Shown here piece by piece: positions 1 through 6,134 of a DNA stretch of 6,308 nt; the first letter of the stretch is position 1, and each line of letters starts with the position of its first letter. The DNA comes from Ignavibacteria bacterium. GTDB taxonomy: Bacteria; Bacteroidota; Ignavibacteria; Ignavibacteriales; Melioribacteraceae. The position numbers and the translations under genes were made by a program. The DNA lies in assembly GCA_011049495.1 (NCBI GenBank), contig DSBF01000360.1, forward strand, positions 1 through 6,308. Direction: 5' to 3'. The notes below the pieces were generated by a model. That model had not been told where the DNA came from and did no database searches. It was given only the letters and a program-made list of their open reading frames with translations.

Positions 1-397
1 ATAGAACTTTATCTTTCTCATTCTTTGTAAATACTTCAAAACCTGCGGTTGGAATTCCGTACTTCTTCATTAATGATTTAGAAAACGATTTATCCCCCTC
101 TATCATTGCCGCTTCTTTATTAGGACCGAATACATTTATCCCGTTTGCTCTTAAATGATCAGCTAAACCCTCAACTAAAGGCTGCTCCGGTCCAACTAAT
201 ACTAAATCAATTTCTTTTTCTTTAGAGAAAACAACAATTTGATTAAAATCAGAAGTTTTTAATTCAACTAACTCGGCAAACTCTCCTATTCCTGGATTCC
301 CGGGAGCACAATAAAGTTTAGTTAATTTACTGCTTTCAAAAATCTTATATGCTAATGCATGTTCCCTGCCACCCGAACCAATTAAAAGAACGTTCAT
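1..397 (-). CDS. purD: PurD, phosphoribosylamine--glycine ligase (GAR synthetase), N-terminal part
   Basis: PurD joins glycine to 5-phosphoribosylamine using ATP, giving glycinamide ribonucleotide, an early step of de novo purine synthesis in the cytoplasm. Only the first 132 residues lie in the window; the family is usually about 420-430 residues, so the gene runs off the left edge. The N-terminal fold is plain: MNVLLIGSGGREHAL at residues 1-15, the APGNPG motif at 31-36, LVLVGPEQPLVEGLAD at about 65-80, and FGPNKEAAMIEGDKSF at 90-105, which leads into the ATP-grasp domain with KYGIPTAGF at 112-120. The start is one of two adjacent in-frame ATG codons (first bases at 400 and 397). I chose 397 because the upstream AAGGA is 6 bases from it but only 3 from the other. 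The gene overlaps the glycosyltransferase stop codon, so translational coupling is likely. The reading frame is intact as far as it is visible. Confidence 0.96.
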   Translation of the reverse strand, partial: MNVLLIGSGGREHALAYKIFESSKLTKLYCAPGNPGIGEFAELVELKTSDFNQIVVFSKEKEIDLVLVGPEQPLVEGLADHLRANGINVFGPNKEAAMIEGDKSFSKSLMKKYGIPTAGFEVFTKNEKDKVL

Positions 398-1677
398 CAT
401 TCTTCCTTCAAGAAAAATTGAAATTGCTTTACCAATTGTTCAGTTAAAATTACTCTATTATGTTTTTCAACAAATTCCTCATTCGGAGAAGGCAGCATTT
501 TTCTTTTATACAAATCATTAATCTTTATTAACATATTATAGATTGCCTCAATATCATCGGGTGGTGTAATAAAAGATGCTCGATATTCTTCTAATGCAGT
601 CTTAGCAGCACCATCGGGTACACATCCCAATACAGGTTTTTTTGATCCAAAATATTCAAATAGTTTGCTTGTAGAAATTGTTTCGGCACTTTTAGTATCC
701 CCTACCATCATCCATAAAACATCACTAGTAATTAGTCGAGTAATACTATCATTATGATTTAAGTATCCATGATCTCTGAAGAATTCCTGCAATCCAAGTT
801 TATTAACAAGCTTTTGATTCTCTTTTCTGAAATAACCCACAAAATGAAGTTCATAATTAGCTGCAACATCAGGTCTTTCTTTTGTTAATTTTTTAAATGC
901 TTTAATAAAATATTTCGGAGTAATATTTTCATAAAAAATCCCGGAATACGTCATAATTAACTTGTTATTCGGCTTATTAATTTTAACCGCATTTTCAAAA
1001 TCCTCAGGATCAAATCCATGCGGAATAATTGAAACATTGTCAAATGTTAAGAAAGGATATTGTTTGAGTATTCGTTCTTTAATTCTTCTGTTAATTACAA
1101 CAACGCGATCCGCAGCTTTCAGAGAGGCATATTCATAATTTTTATGTTTTATTTTATGATAAGGTGTAGGAACAAAAGAGAACTGATTTCCATTCCATAA
1201 ATCACGGTAATCAACAAACAAAGGTAAACCAAAATCTTTTTTAAGTTTAGCCGCTGTCATAAAAGATGAAAACGGCGGACAGGTTACATAAATCAAATCA
1301 AATTTTTCTTTGGATAATATTTCTTTGGCTTTAATATATGCTGCGTTAGACCAACCAATTTTATTATCCGGTATAAAGAATACTTTACTTAAATTGCTGA
1401 GAGTTTTTCTGATGAATTCTCTCGGCATTTTAATTTCTTTTTTCTTTCCCAGTTTCAAGTTAATATGTTTACCATCAACTCTAACAATATTTAGTTCTGC
1501 TGTCTCAGCTTCTTTAAGCAGTGAATAATCGTGAGCGTAGTATGATGTGTCGACTGTTGTGAGTACTGTCGGCTCCCAATCGAATTGTTTGAGATATTTT
1601 GCAAATTTCAGTGACCGCTGCACACCACTCAATCCCATCGGAGGGAAATAATATGAAATAAAAAGAACTTTGAACAT
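397..1677 (-). CDS. GT4-like glycosyltransferase
   Basis: This is a GT-B fold glycosyltransferase of the GT4 (glycosyl transferase group 1) type, 426 residues, a usual length. Such enzymes move a sugar from a nucleotide-sugar donor to a lipid or glycan acceptor at the cytoplasmic membrane face, often for exopolysaccharide or O-antigen. The N-terminal acceptor-side domain opens with FISYYFPPMGLSGVQR (residues 6-21), the glycine-containing loop typical of this group. The linker holds RVVVINRRIKERIL (191-204) and IIPHGFD (217-223). The C-terminal donor domain has MTYSGIFYEN (242-251), FVGYF (279-283) and STSKLFEYFGSKKPVLG (335-351). Glu341 matches the second Glu of the EX7E motif; the first Glu is not at the expected spacing (Glu332 is one residue off). 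I see no signal peptide or clear membrane span. It begins 14 bases after the guaB stop, with only a weak AGGA overlapping that stop about 12 bases upstream of the ATG, and it overlaps purD. Donor and acceptor sugars cannot be told from the sequence. Confidence 0.9.
   Translation of the reverse strand: MFKVLFISYYFPPMGLSGVQRSLKFAKYLKQFDWEPTVLTTVDTSYYAHDYSLLKEAETAELNIVRVDGKHINLKLGKKKEIKMPREFIRKTLSNLSKVFFIPDNKIGWSNAAYIKAKEILSKEKFDLIYVTCPPFSSFMTAAKLKKDFGLPLFVDYRDLWNGNQFSFVPTPYHKIKHKNYEYASLKAADRVVVINRRIKERILKQYPFLTFDNVSIIPHGFDPEDFENAVKINKPNNKLIMTYSGIFYENITPKYFIKAFKKLTKERPDVAANYELHFVGYFRKENQKLVNKLGLQEFFRDHGYLNHNDSITRLITSDVLWMMVGDTKSAETISTSKLFEYFGSKKPVLGCVPDGAAKTALEEYRASFITPPDDIEAIYNMLIKINDLYKRKMLPSPNEEFVEKHNRVILTEQLVKQFQFFLKEE
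398..409 (-). promoter_or_regulatory. purD ribosome binding site and coupled stop/start junction
   Basis: On the minus strand, GAAGGA (409-404) precedes ATGATG (400-395). The TGA stop of the glycosyltransferase (399-397) is embedded in these two start codons. The Shine-Dalgarno core lies inside the last codons of the upstream gene, so ribosomes ending there can re-initiate on purD. Spacing (6 bases against 3) favours the second ATG. Confidence 0.7.
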
Positions 1678-1691
1678 ACGGAGATTAATTC

Positions 1692-3161
1692 CTATTTAAC
1701 TCTATAATTTGGAGCTTCTTCAGTAATTACTACATCATGAGGATGACTTTCACGTAACCCGGCATTTGTAATTTTTACGAATTTACTTTTTGTTTTTAAT
1801 TCCTTGATATTTTTGGTTCCGCAGTAACCCATTGCCGCTCGCAGTCCACCGACAAATTGATGCATTGTTTCCGATAATGGACCTTTGTAAGGAACTCTAC
1901 CCTCAATTCCTTCTGGAACTAATTTTTTAATATCATCTTCCATATCTTGGAAATATCTGTCTTTACTACCTAATTTCATCGCACCTAGTGAACCCATACC
2001 TCTGTAAACTTTAAATGTTCTTCCTTCGTATAAAACTTTTTCACCGGGGGATTCATCGACGCCGGCAAACATCCCTCCCATCATCACAGTATCAGCTCCG
2101 GCTGCTATTGCTTTTGCAACATCACCGGTTTGTTTAATACCGCCGTCGGCAATGATTGGAATATTTTTCCCTTTAACAGTTTGTGCTACTTCCATAACAG
2201 CACTAATCTGAGGAACGCCAACACCGGCAATAACTCTTGTTGTACAAATAGACCCAGCTCCAATACCGACTTTAATTGAATTTACACCGGCACTTATTAA
2301 TGCTTCTGCAGCTTCTTTGGTTACAATATTACCGGCGATTAGCTGTAAACTTTTATGTTTCTTTCTAATTTGTTTAATTGTTTTTAATACGCCTTCGGAA
2401 TGACCATGGGCAGTATCAACAACAATAACATCAACATGCGAATCAATTAATGCTTGAACCCTATCCATTGTATCCGAGGCAACACCTACTGCAGCACCAA
2501 CACGCAATCTTCCGAGATGGTCTTTGCATGCATCGGGGAACTTCTTTTTCTTTGCAATATCTTTGAATGTTATCAGCCCTTGCAGTATCCCGTCTTTGTC
2601 AACTACGGGAAGTTTTTCAATTCTATATTTTTGTAAAATCTTTTCGGCTTTTTCTAAAGTTGTCCCTTTTGGTGCGGTAATGAGATTTTCCTTTGTCATC
2701 ACATCCCAAACTTTTTGCTTAATGTTTGGTTCGAATCTCAGGTCACGGTTTGTGAGAATTCCAATTAATTTATTGTAATCATCGACAATTGGAATACCGG
2801 AAATTCTATATTTAGCCATTAACTCAAGAGCATCTTCAATTGTTCGATCAGCTTTAAGTGTAATAGGTTTATGAATCATTCCGCTTTCTGATCTTTTAAC
2901 TTTATCGACTTCTTCAGCTTGTCGTGCTATTGATAAATTTTTATGTATGATTCCAATCCCCCCTTGTACTGCCATTGCGATAGCCATACCGGATTCAGTT
3001 ACCGTATCCATTGCGGCAGAGATAAAAGGAATATTTAATTTAATTTCAGGAGTCAGATAAGATGTTACATCAGTTTGTCGAGGAAGAACTTTTGATTCTG
3101 CCGGTAATAATAAAATATCGTCAAATGTAAGTCCTTCATATAAAATTCGTTTTGAATTCAT
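1692..3161 (-). CDS. guaB: GuaB, inosine-5'-monophosphate dehydrogenase
   Basis: GuaB oxidises IMP to XMP with NAD+, the rate-limiting step toward guanine nucleotides; it acts as a cytoplasmic tetramer. From the ATG at 3161 the protein has 489 residues, matching the family. The barrel starts with LTFDDILLLPAES (residues 11-23) and FISAAMDTVTESG (46-58). Two CBS domains are inserted at about 97-150 (GIPIVDD, then GILTNRDLRF) and 156-208 (KLPVVDKDG, then GLITFKDI); these bind adenine or guanine nucleotides in the family. The barrel resumes with VVDTAHGHS at 247-255 (Asp249 in the NAD site), the catalytic loop GIGAGSICTTR at 299-309 with nucleophile Cys306, ADGGI at 338-342, and the mobile flap SKDRYFQD with Arg402 and Tyr403. 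Where most relatives have GIGPGSICTTR, Ala replaces Pro. A frame opening at TTG (3167) would add two residues, but its AGGA would be only 2 bases away, so the ATG is preferred. It lies 42 bases after the dehydrogenase and 14 before the glycosyltransferase. Confidence 0.98.
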   Translation of the reverse strand: MNSKRILYEGLTFDDILLLPAESKVLPRQTDVTSYLTPEIKLNIPFISAAMDTVTESGMAIAMAVQGGIGIIHKNLSIARQAEEVDKVKRSESGMIHKPITLKADRTIEDALELMAKYRISGIPIVDDYNKLIGILTNRDLRFEPNIKQKVWDVMTKENLITAPKGTTLEKAEKILQKYRIEKLPVVDKDGILQGLITFKDIAKKKKFPDACKDHLGRLRVGAAVGVASDTMDRVQALIDSHVDVIVVDTAHGHSEGVLKTIKQIRKKHKSLQLIAGNIVTKEAAEALISAGVNSIKVGIGAGSICTTRVIAGVGVPQISAVMEVAQTVKGKNIPIIADGGIKQTGDVAKAIAAGADTVMMGGMFAGVDESPGEKVLYEGRTFKVYRGMGSLGAMKLGSKDRYFQDMEDDIKKLVPEGIEGRVPYKGPLSETMHQFVGGLRAAMGYCGTKNIKELKTKSKFVKITNAGLRESHPHDVVITEEAPNYRVK

Positions 3162-3169
3162 TTTCAATT

Positions 3170-3173
3170 TCCT
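3170..3173 (-). promoter_or_regulatory. guaB ribosome binding site that decides the start codon
   Basis: AGGA on the minus strand is 8 bases upstream of the ATG at 3161-3159 and 2 bases upstream of the in-frame TTG at 3167-3165. Normal spacing therefore supports the ATG and a 489-residue GuaB. Confidence 0.6.
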
Positions 3174-3203
3174 ATTATTTATACCGCTGAAATCTGTTGT
3201 TAA

Positions 3204-4376
3204 CTAACTATCAAATGCCTGAAAACCTGTTATATCCTCACCCAAAATTAATGTATGCATTTCATGGGTTCCCTCATATGTTTTTACCGATTCCAAATTT
3301 GCTGAATGTCGCATCACAGGATACTCATCCAAAATACCGTTTGCACCTAATATTTCTCTGGCAATTCGTGCAATCTCTAAAGCTTTTTCACAATTATTTC
3401 TTTTAGCCATTGAAATGTGAGTATGTTTAACTCTTTTTAGATCTTTCAAAACTGCTAATCTATGATTGAGCAATTGTGATTTTGTTATTTCGGTTAACAT
3501 GTAAACTAACTTGTCTTGTGTTAATTGATAAGCAGCAATCGGTTTACTGAATTGTATTCGAGACTTTGCATAATTCAAAGCTGTGTCGTAACAAGCCATC
3601 ATTGAACCTGTAACGCCCCATGCAATTCCGTAACGTGCTTGGTTAAGACACATTAATGCAGATTTCAATCCGTCTGATTTCGGTAATAAATTTTCTTCCG
3701 TTACAAAAACATCTTGTAGTATAAGTTCGGAAGTTACAGAAGCTCTTAAAGAATGTTTCCCTTTCATTTCCGGAGCACTAAAACCTTCGGTTCCCTTTTC
3801 AACTAAGAAACCTTTTACAACACCATCTAACTTTGCCCAAACAACTGCAATGTCTGCAAGTGTTCCGTTGGTTATCCACATTTTTGCACCATTTAATATG
3901 TATCCGCCATCGGTTTTAACAGCTTTTGTAACCATTCCACCAGGATTTGAACCATAGTCAGGTTCAGTTAACCCAAAACAACCAATTTTTTCACCTGCTG
4001 CTAATTGCGGGAGCCATTTTTCTTTTTGTTCTTCGGAACCAAAAGTATAAATAGGATACATTACCAAAGCACTCTGAACCGATGCAAAACTTCTTACACC
4101 GCTATCGCCTCTTTCTAACTCTTGCATTGCTAGTCCGTAAGCAACATTATTCATTTCGGCACACCCGTATTTTTGGGGAAAGGTCATTCCAAACACACCA
4201 AGTTCACCAAGTTTCGGAATTAAATCCATTGGGAATGTGCCTTTTTGATAATGCTCTTCAATAACGGGAATAACATTCTCATCTACAAATTTTCTAACTG
4301 AATCACGAACTAAAATTTCTTCTTCGGTAAGTAAATCCTCTATGTTGAAGTAGTCAACTCCTACGAATTTTTGCAA
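3204..4376 (-). CDS. Acyl-CoA dehydrogenase, glutaryl-CoA dehydrogenase-like
   Basis: This is an FAD-dependent acyl-CoA dehydrogenase of 390 residues. It resembles glutaryl-CoA dehydrogenase (GcdH), which oxidises and decarboxylates glutaryl-CoA to crotonyl-CoA in lysine and tryptophan breakdown, passing electrons to ETF. The N-terminal helical domain runs to about residue 130, with ELGVFGMTFPQKYGC (58-72) and QELERGDSGVRS (85-96). The central beta domain has CFGLTEPDYGSNPGGM (133-148), MWITN (166-170) and the SLRASVTS stretch (209-216). The C-terminal helical domain has LNQARYGIAWGV (244-255), SRIQFSKPIAAYQLTQ (272-287), RNNCEKALEIAR (326-337) and the active-site segment KTYEGTHEMH (365-374), with Glu368 as the catalytic base. 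Glu88 and Arg95 match the Glu/Arg pair that binds the glutaryl carboxylate in characterised GcdH, but the residue before the Arg is Val instead of Tyr. The start is TTG at 4376, with AAGGA 8 bases upstream and no ATG near the N-terminus. Substrate is inferred; another short-chain acyl-CoA is possible. Confidence 0.92.
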   Translation of the reverse strand: MQKFVGVDYFNIEDLLTEEEILVRDSVRKFVDENVIPVIEEHYQKGTFPMDLIPKLGELGVFGMTFPQKYGCAEMNNVAYGLAMQELERGDSGVRSFASVQSALVMYPIYTFGSEEQKEKWLPQLAAGEKIGCFGLTEPDYGSNPGGMVTKAVKTDGGYILNGAKMWITNGTLADIAVVWAKLDGVVKGFLVEKGTEGFSAPEMKGKHSLRASVTSELILQDVFVTEENLLPKSDGLKSALMCLNQARYGIAWGVTGSMMACYDTALNYAKSRIQFSKPIAAYQLTQDKLVYMLTEITKSQLLNHRLAVLKDLKRVKHTHISMAKRNNCEKALEIARIAREILGANGILDEYPVMRHSANLESVKTYEGTHEMHTLILGEDITGFQAFDS

Positions 4377-4384
4377 TTTTTGTT

Positions 4385-4389
4385 TCCTT
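4385..4389 (-). promoter_or_regulatory. Ribosome binding site for the dehydrogenase TTG start
   Basis: AAGGA on the minus strand lies 8 bases upstream of the TTG at 4376-4374. The frame stays open upstream but offers no ATG there, and the first internal Met is residue 50, inside the conserved N-terminal helical domain. The TTG start is thus the best supported. Confidence 0.65.
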
Positions 4390-4404
4390 TTATAGAAAAT
4401 TTGA

Positions 4405-4446
4405 ATTAGTAAAGTTACTAATCTTTTGAAGATTTTATCAAATCTT
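4405..4446 (-). repeat. Two AT-rich inverted repeats in the recX-dehydrogenase gap, with an alternative pairing
   Basis: The 73-base gap holds two perfect inverted repeats. One is ATTAGTAA/TTACTAAT (4405-4412 and 4415-4422, 2-base centre, so about a 7 bp stem with a 4-base loop). The other is AAGATTT/AAATCTT (4429-4435 and 4440-4446, 4-base loop), starting three bases after the recX stop in the message. A third pairing, AATCTT (4420-4425) with AAGATT (4429-4434), uses arms of both and excludes them. No GC-rich stem or U-tract follows, so this is not a standard intrinsic terminator. Function is unknown: a weak transcript-end or RNA-processing element, or chance in AT-rich DNA. Confidence 0.5.
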
Positions 4447-4449
4447 AAG

Positions 4450-5073
4450 CTACCCTTCTTCTATTATTTTATTGACAACTTGCCTAATAATATCCGAAGA
4501 ATAACCTTTGTTGTTAAGATAAGAATACAACTTTTGTTTTTTTTGATTTGCATCATACTTTTTGTAATTAAAAGATTCCAGCTTTTTTCGAGCAATTATT
4601 ATTGCATTTTCTAATAAAGTTTCAACGTCATCAAATGTATTTAACACTTGCTCAATAATGTCTCTAGAAATTCCTTTAGAATACAATTCGGATTTGATTC
4701 TCATCAAACCTTTTTTCTTTTTTATTCCTTCATCAATAAACCGTTCGGCAAAATCTTTATCTGATAAATATCCTTTTGCTAAGAAATCTTTTATAACTTC
4801 AGAAATATCATCTTTACTAAATTTTTTCTTCTGCAGCTTTAATCTTAGTTCGAATGAAGAATGAGGTCTTCTAGAGACAAGTCTTAAAGCAGAGTTTTTT
4901 AAATTAAATTTTTCCTCTACATCCAGAATAGATTTAATTTCATCTAAGGAAAGGTCATCATTTTTTCTGAGACCGCACTTAACAGCAACTTCATAGTGCA
5001 GTCTCAGTTTGTCATTATTATCAAATGTAACGGTAACAAAATTATTTTTTTTTACTAAGGATAAAATTTTCAT
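4450..5073 (-). CDS. recX: RecX, regulator of RecA
   Basis: RecX binds RecA filaments and modulates, usually limits, RecA strand-exchange and coprotease activity. The protein has 207 residues, between the short E. coli form and the longer Bacillus form. An N-terminal segment of about 58 residues precedes three RecX-type helical repeats. The first holds ALRLVSRRPHSSFELRLKL (residues 62-80), the family signature. The second spans about 90-145 with GYLSDKDFAERFIDE (101-115), KKGLMRIKSEL (120-130) and KGISRDII (133-140). The third is at about 150-207 with YSYLNNKGYSSDIIRQVV (183-200). The start ATG is 5 bases after the recA TAA, with no good Shine-Dalgarno sequence, which suggests coupling to recA translation and lower output. 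Codons 7-10 contain a run of nine A (plus-strand T run 5045-5053). Position right after recA strongly supports the call. Confidence 0.95.
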   Translation of the reverse strand: MKILSLVKKNNFVTVTFDNNDKLRLHYEVAVKCGLRKNDDLSLDEIKSILDVEEKFNLKNSALRLVSRRPHSSFELRLKLQKKKFSKDDISEVIKDFLAKGYLSDKDFAERFIDEGIKKKKGLMRIKSELYSKGISRDIIEQVLNTFDDVETLLENAIIIARKKLESFNYKKYDANQKKQKLYSYLNNKGYSSDIIRQVVNKIIEEG

Positions 5074-5078
5074 CCAAT

Positions 5079-6134
5079 TTATTTCTTGCCTTTTGCCGGT
5101 TTCTCTTCTTTATCTTTTACTTCTTCTTTAACTTCATCAGGTAGCATACCTAAATGTTTTTTCACTTCCAATTCAAGTTTTGAAAAAATATCACTATTAT
5201 CTATTAAGAATTGTCGGAATTGCTCTCTACCCTGGAATCTATCTTCACCGTATGAAAACCATGCACCACTTTTCTTAATAATATCTGCATTTGCAGCTAA
5301 ATCAATTAAATCACCGGCTTTGCTGATGCCTTCGTTGTAAAGAATATCGAACTCAACTTCTTTAAATGGTGGAGCAACTTTACTTTTTACAACTTTTACT
5401 TTAGTTCTGTTACCGACAACATTTTGACCATCTTTTATTGCTGCTATTCTTCTGATATCCAATCGTAAAGAAGCATAGAATTTAAGGGCATTGCCGCCGG
5501 TTGTTGTTTCGGGATTTCCGAACATTACACCAATTTTACTTCTTAGTTGATTTGTAAAAATAACAACAGTCTTTGAGCGGTTTATTGCACCGGTTAATTT
5601 TCTTAATGCTTGTGACATTAATCGAGCTTGAACAGCCATATGAGGATCACCCATATCGCCTTCTATTTCTGCCCGCGGCACCAATGCAGCAACAGAATCA
5701 ATAACTATAATATCAAGTGCATTAGAACGAACGAGTGTATCAACAATTTCTAAAGCTTGTTCGCCGTAATCGGGCTGCGATATGAGAAGATTCTTTACAT
5801 CAACATGTAATTTTTTTGCATAACCAATATCAAGAGCATTTTCTGCATCAATAAATGCAGTAAGTCCGCCACGTTTTTGTGCTTCGGCAATTATGTGCAA
5901 GCATAATGTAGTTTTACCTGACGATTCCGGTCCGTAAATTTCAACAATTCTACCACGTGGTACGCCGCCAATTCCTAATGCGTAATCAAGTGATATTGAC
6001 CCGGTTGGAATTGAATCAACTTTATTAATTACTCCATCACCCAATTTCATAATAGTACCTTTGCCGTACTGTTTTTCGATATTGGTGATGGTATCATCTA
6101 AAATTTTCATTTTTGCATCTTGTTCTGCAGACAT
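5079..6134 (-). CDS. recA: RecA recombinase
   Basis: RecA forms ATP-dependent filaments on single-stranded DNA, pairs and exchanges homologous strands, and stimulates LexA self-cleavage. It is 351 residues, a normal length. The N-terminal helix is followed by the core with Walker A GPESSGKT (residues 68-75), catalytic Glu98 in AFIDAENALD (93-102), Walker B IIVIDSVAAL (142-151), loop L1 around EGDMGDPHM (158-166), the allosteric Asn-Gln at 195-196, and loop L2 with KIGVMFGNPETTTGG (200-214). The C-terminal domain includes KSGAWFSYGEDRFQGR (288-303). Two oddities are seen: Asn99 stands where His is usual after the catalytic Glu, and the last 19 residues form a charged tail with equal numbers of acidic and basic residues, unlike the acidic tail of E. 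coli RecA. The ATG has a strong GGAGGA upstream and overlaps the thpR stop by one base. I found no recognisable LexA box in the visible upstream 174 bases. Confidence 0.99.
   Translation of the reverse strand: MSAEQDAKMKILDDTITNIEKQYGKGTIMKLGDGVINKVDSIPTGSISLDYALGIGGVPRGRIVEIYGPESSGKTTLCLHIIAEAQKRGGLTAFIDAENALDIGYAKKLHVDVKNLLISQPDYGEQALEIVDTLVRSNALDIIVIDSVAALVPRAEIEGDMGDPHMAVQARLMSQALRKLTGAINRSKTVVIFTNQLRSKIGVMFGNPETTTGGNALKFYASLRLDIRRIAAIKDGQNVVGNRTKVKVVKSKVAPPFKEVEFDILYNEGISKAGDLIDLAANADIIKKSGAWFSYGEDRFQGREQFRQFLIDNSDIFSKLELEVKKHLGMLPDEVKEEVKDKEEKPAKGKK

Noticed and set aside
299..309. Ala for Pro in the GuaB catalytic loop as a sign of loss of function
   Set aside because: These are residue numbers of GuaB. 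The catalytic Cys and all other active-site motifs are intact, so the change is most likely neutral variation.
388..395. GAACGTTC palindrome at the purD start, resembling half-sites of Gram-positive LexA boxes
   Set aside because: It lacks the 4-base spacer of GAAC-N4-GTTC and is made by conserved purD codons.
2454..2778. Two overlapping plus-strand open frames within guaB
   Set aside because: They are antisense shadows of conserved guaB codons with no recognisable protein features.
3162..3203. Possible guaB promoter (TATAAA-like element) in the dehydrogenase-guaB gap
   Set aside because: A TTAACA is only 14 bases from TATAAA, and the Bacteroidota-type TTTG/TAnnTTTG pair is not present at proper spacing; AT-rich DNA gives such matches easily.
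4377..4449. Intrinsic terminator after recX
   Set aside because: The inverted repeats are AT-only or nearly so and no U-tract follows on the transcribed strand, so they do not meet the usual pattern.
4426..4614. A 62-codon hydrophobic plus-strand frame opposite the recX 3' end
   Set aside because: It lies antisense to a well-supported recX, its hydrophobic content follows from Lys-rich codons on the other strand, and it has no ribosome binding site that I can see.
5086..5340. An 84-codon plus-strand frame opposite the recA C-terminus
   Set aside because: Ser-rich and antisense to RecA; explained by the complement of the recA codons.
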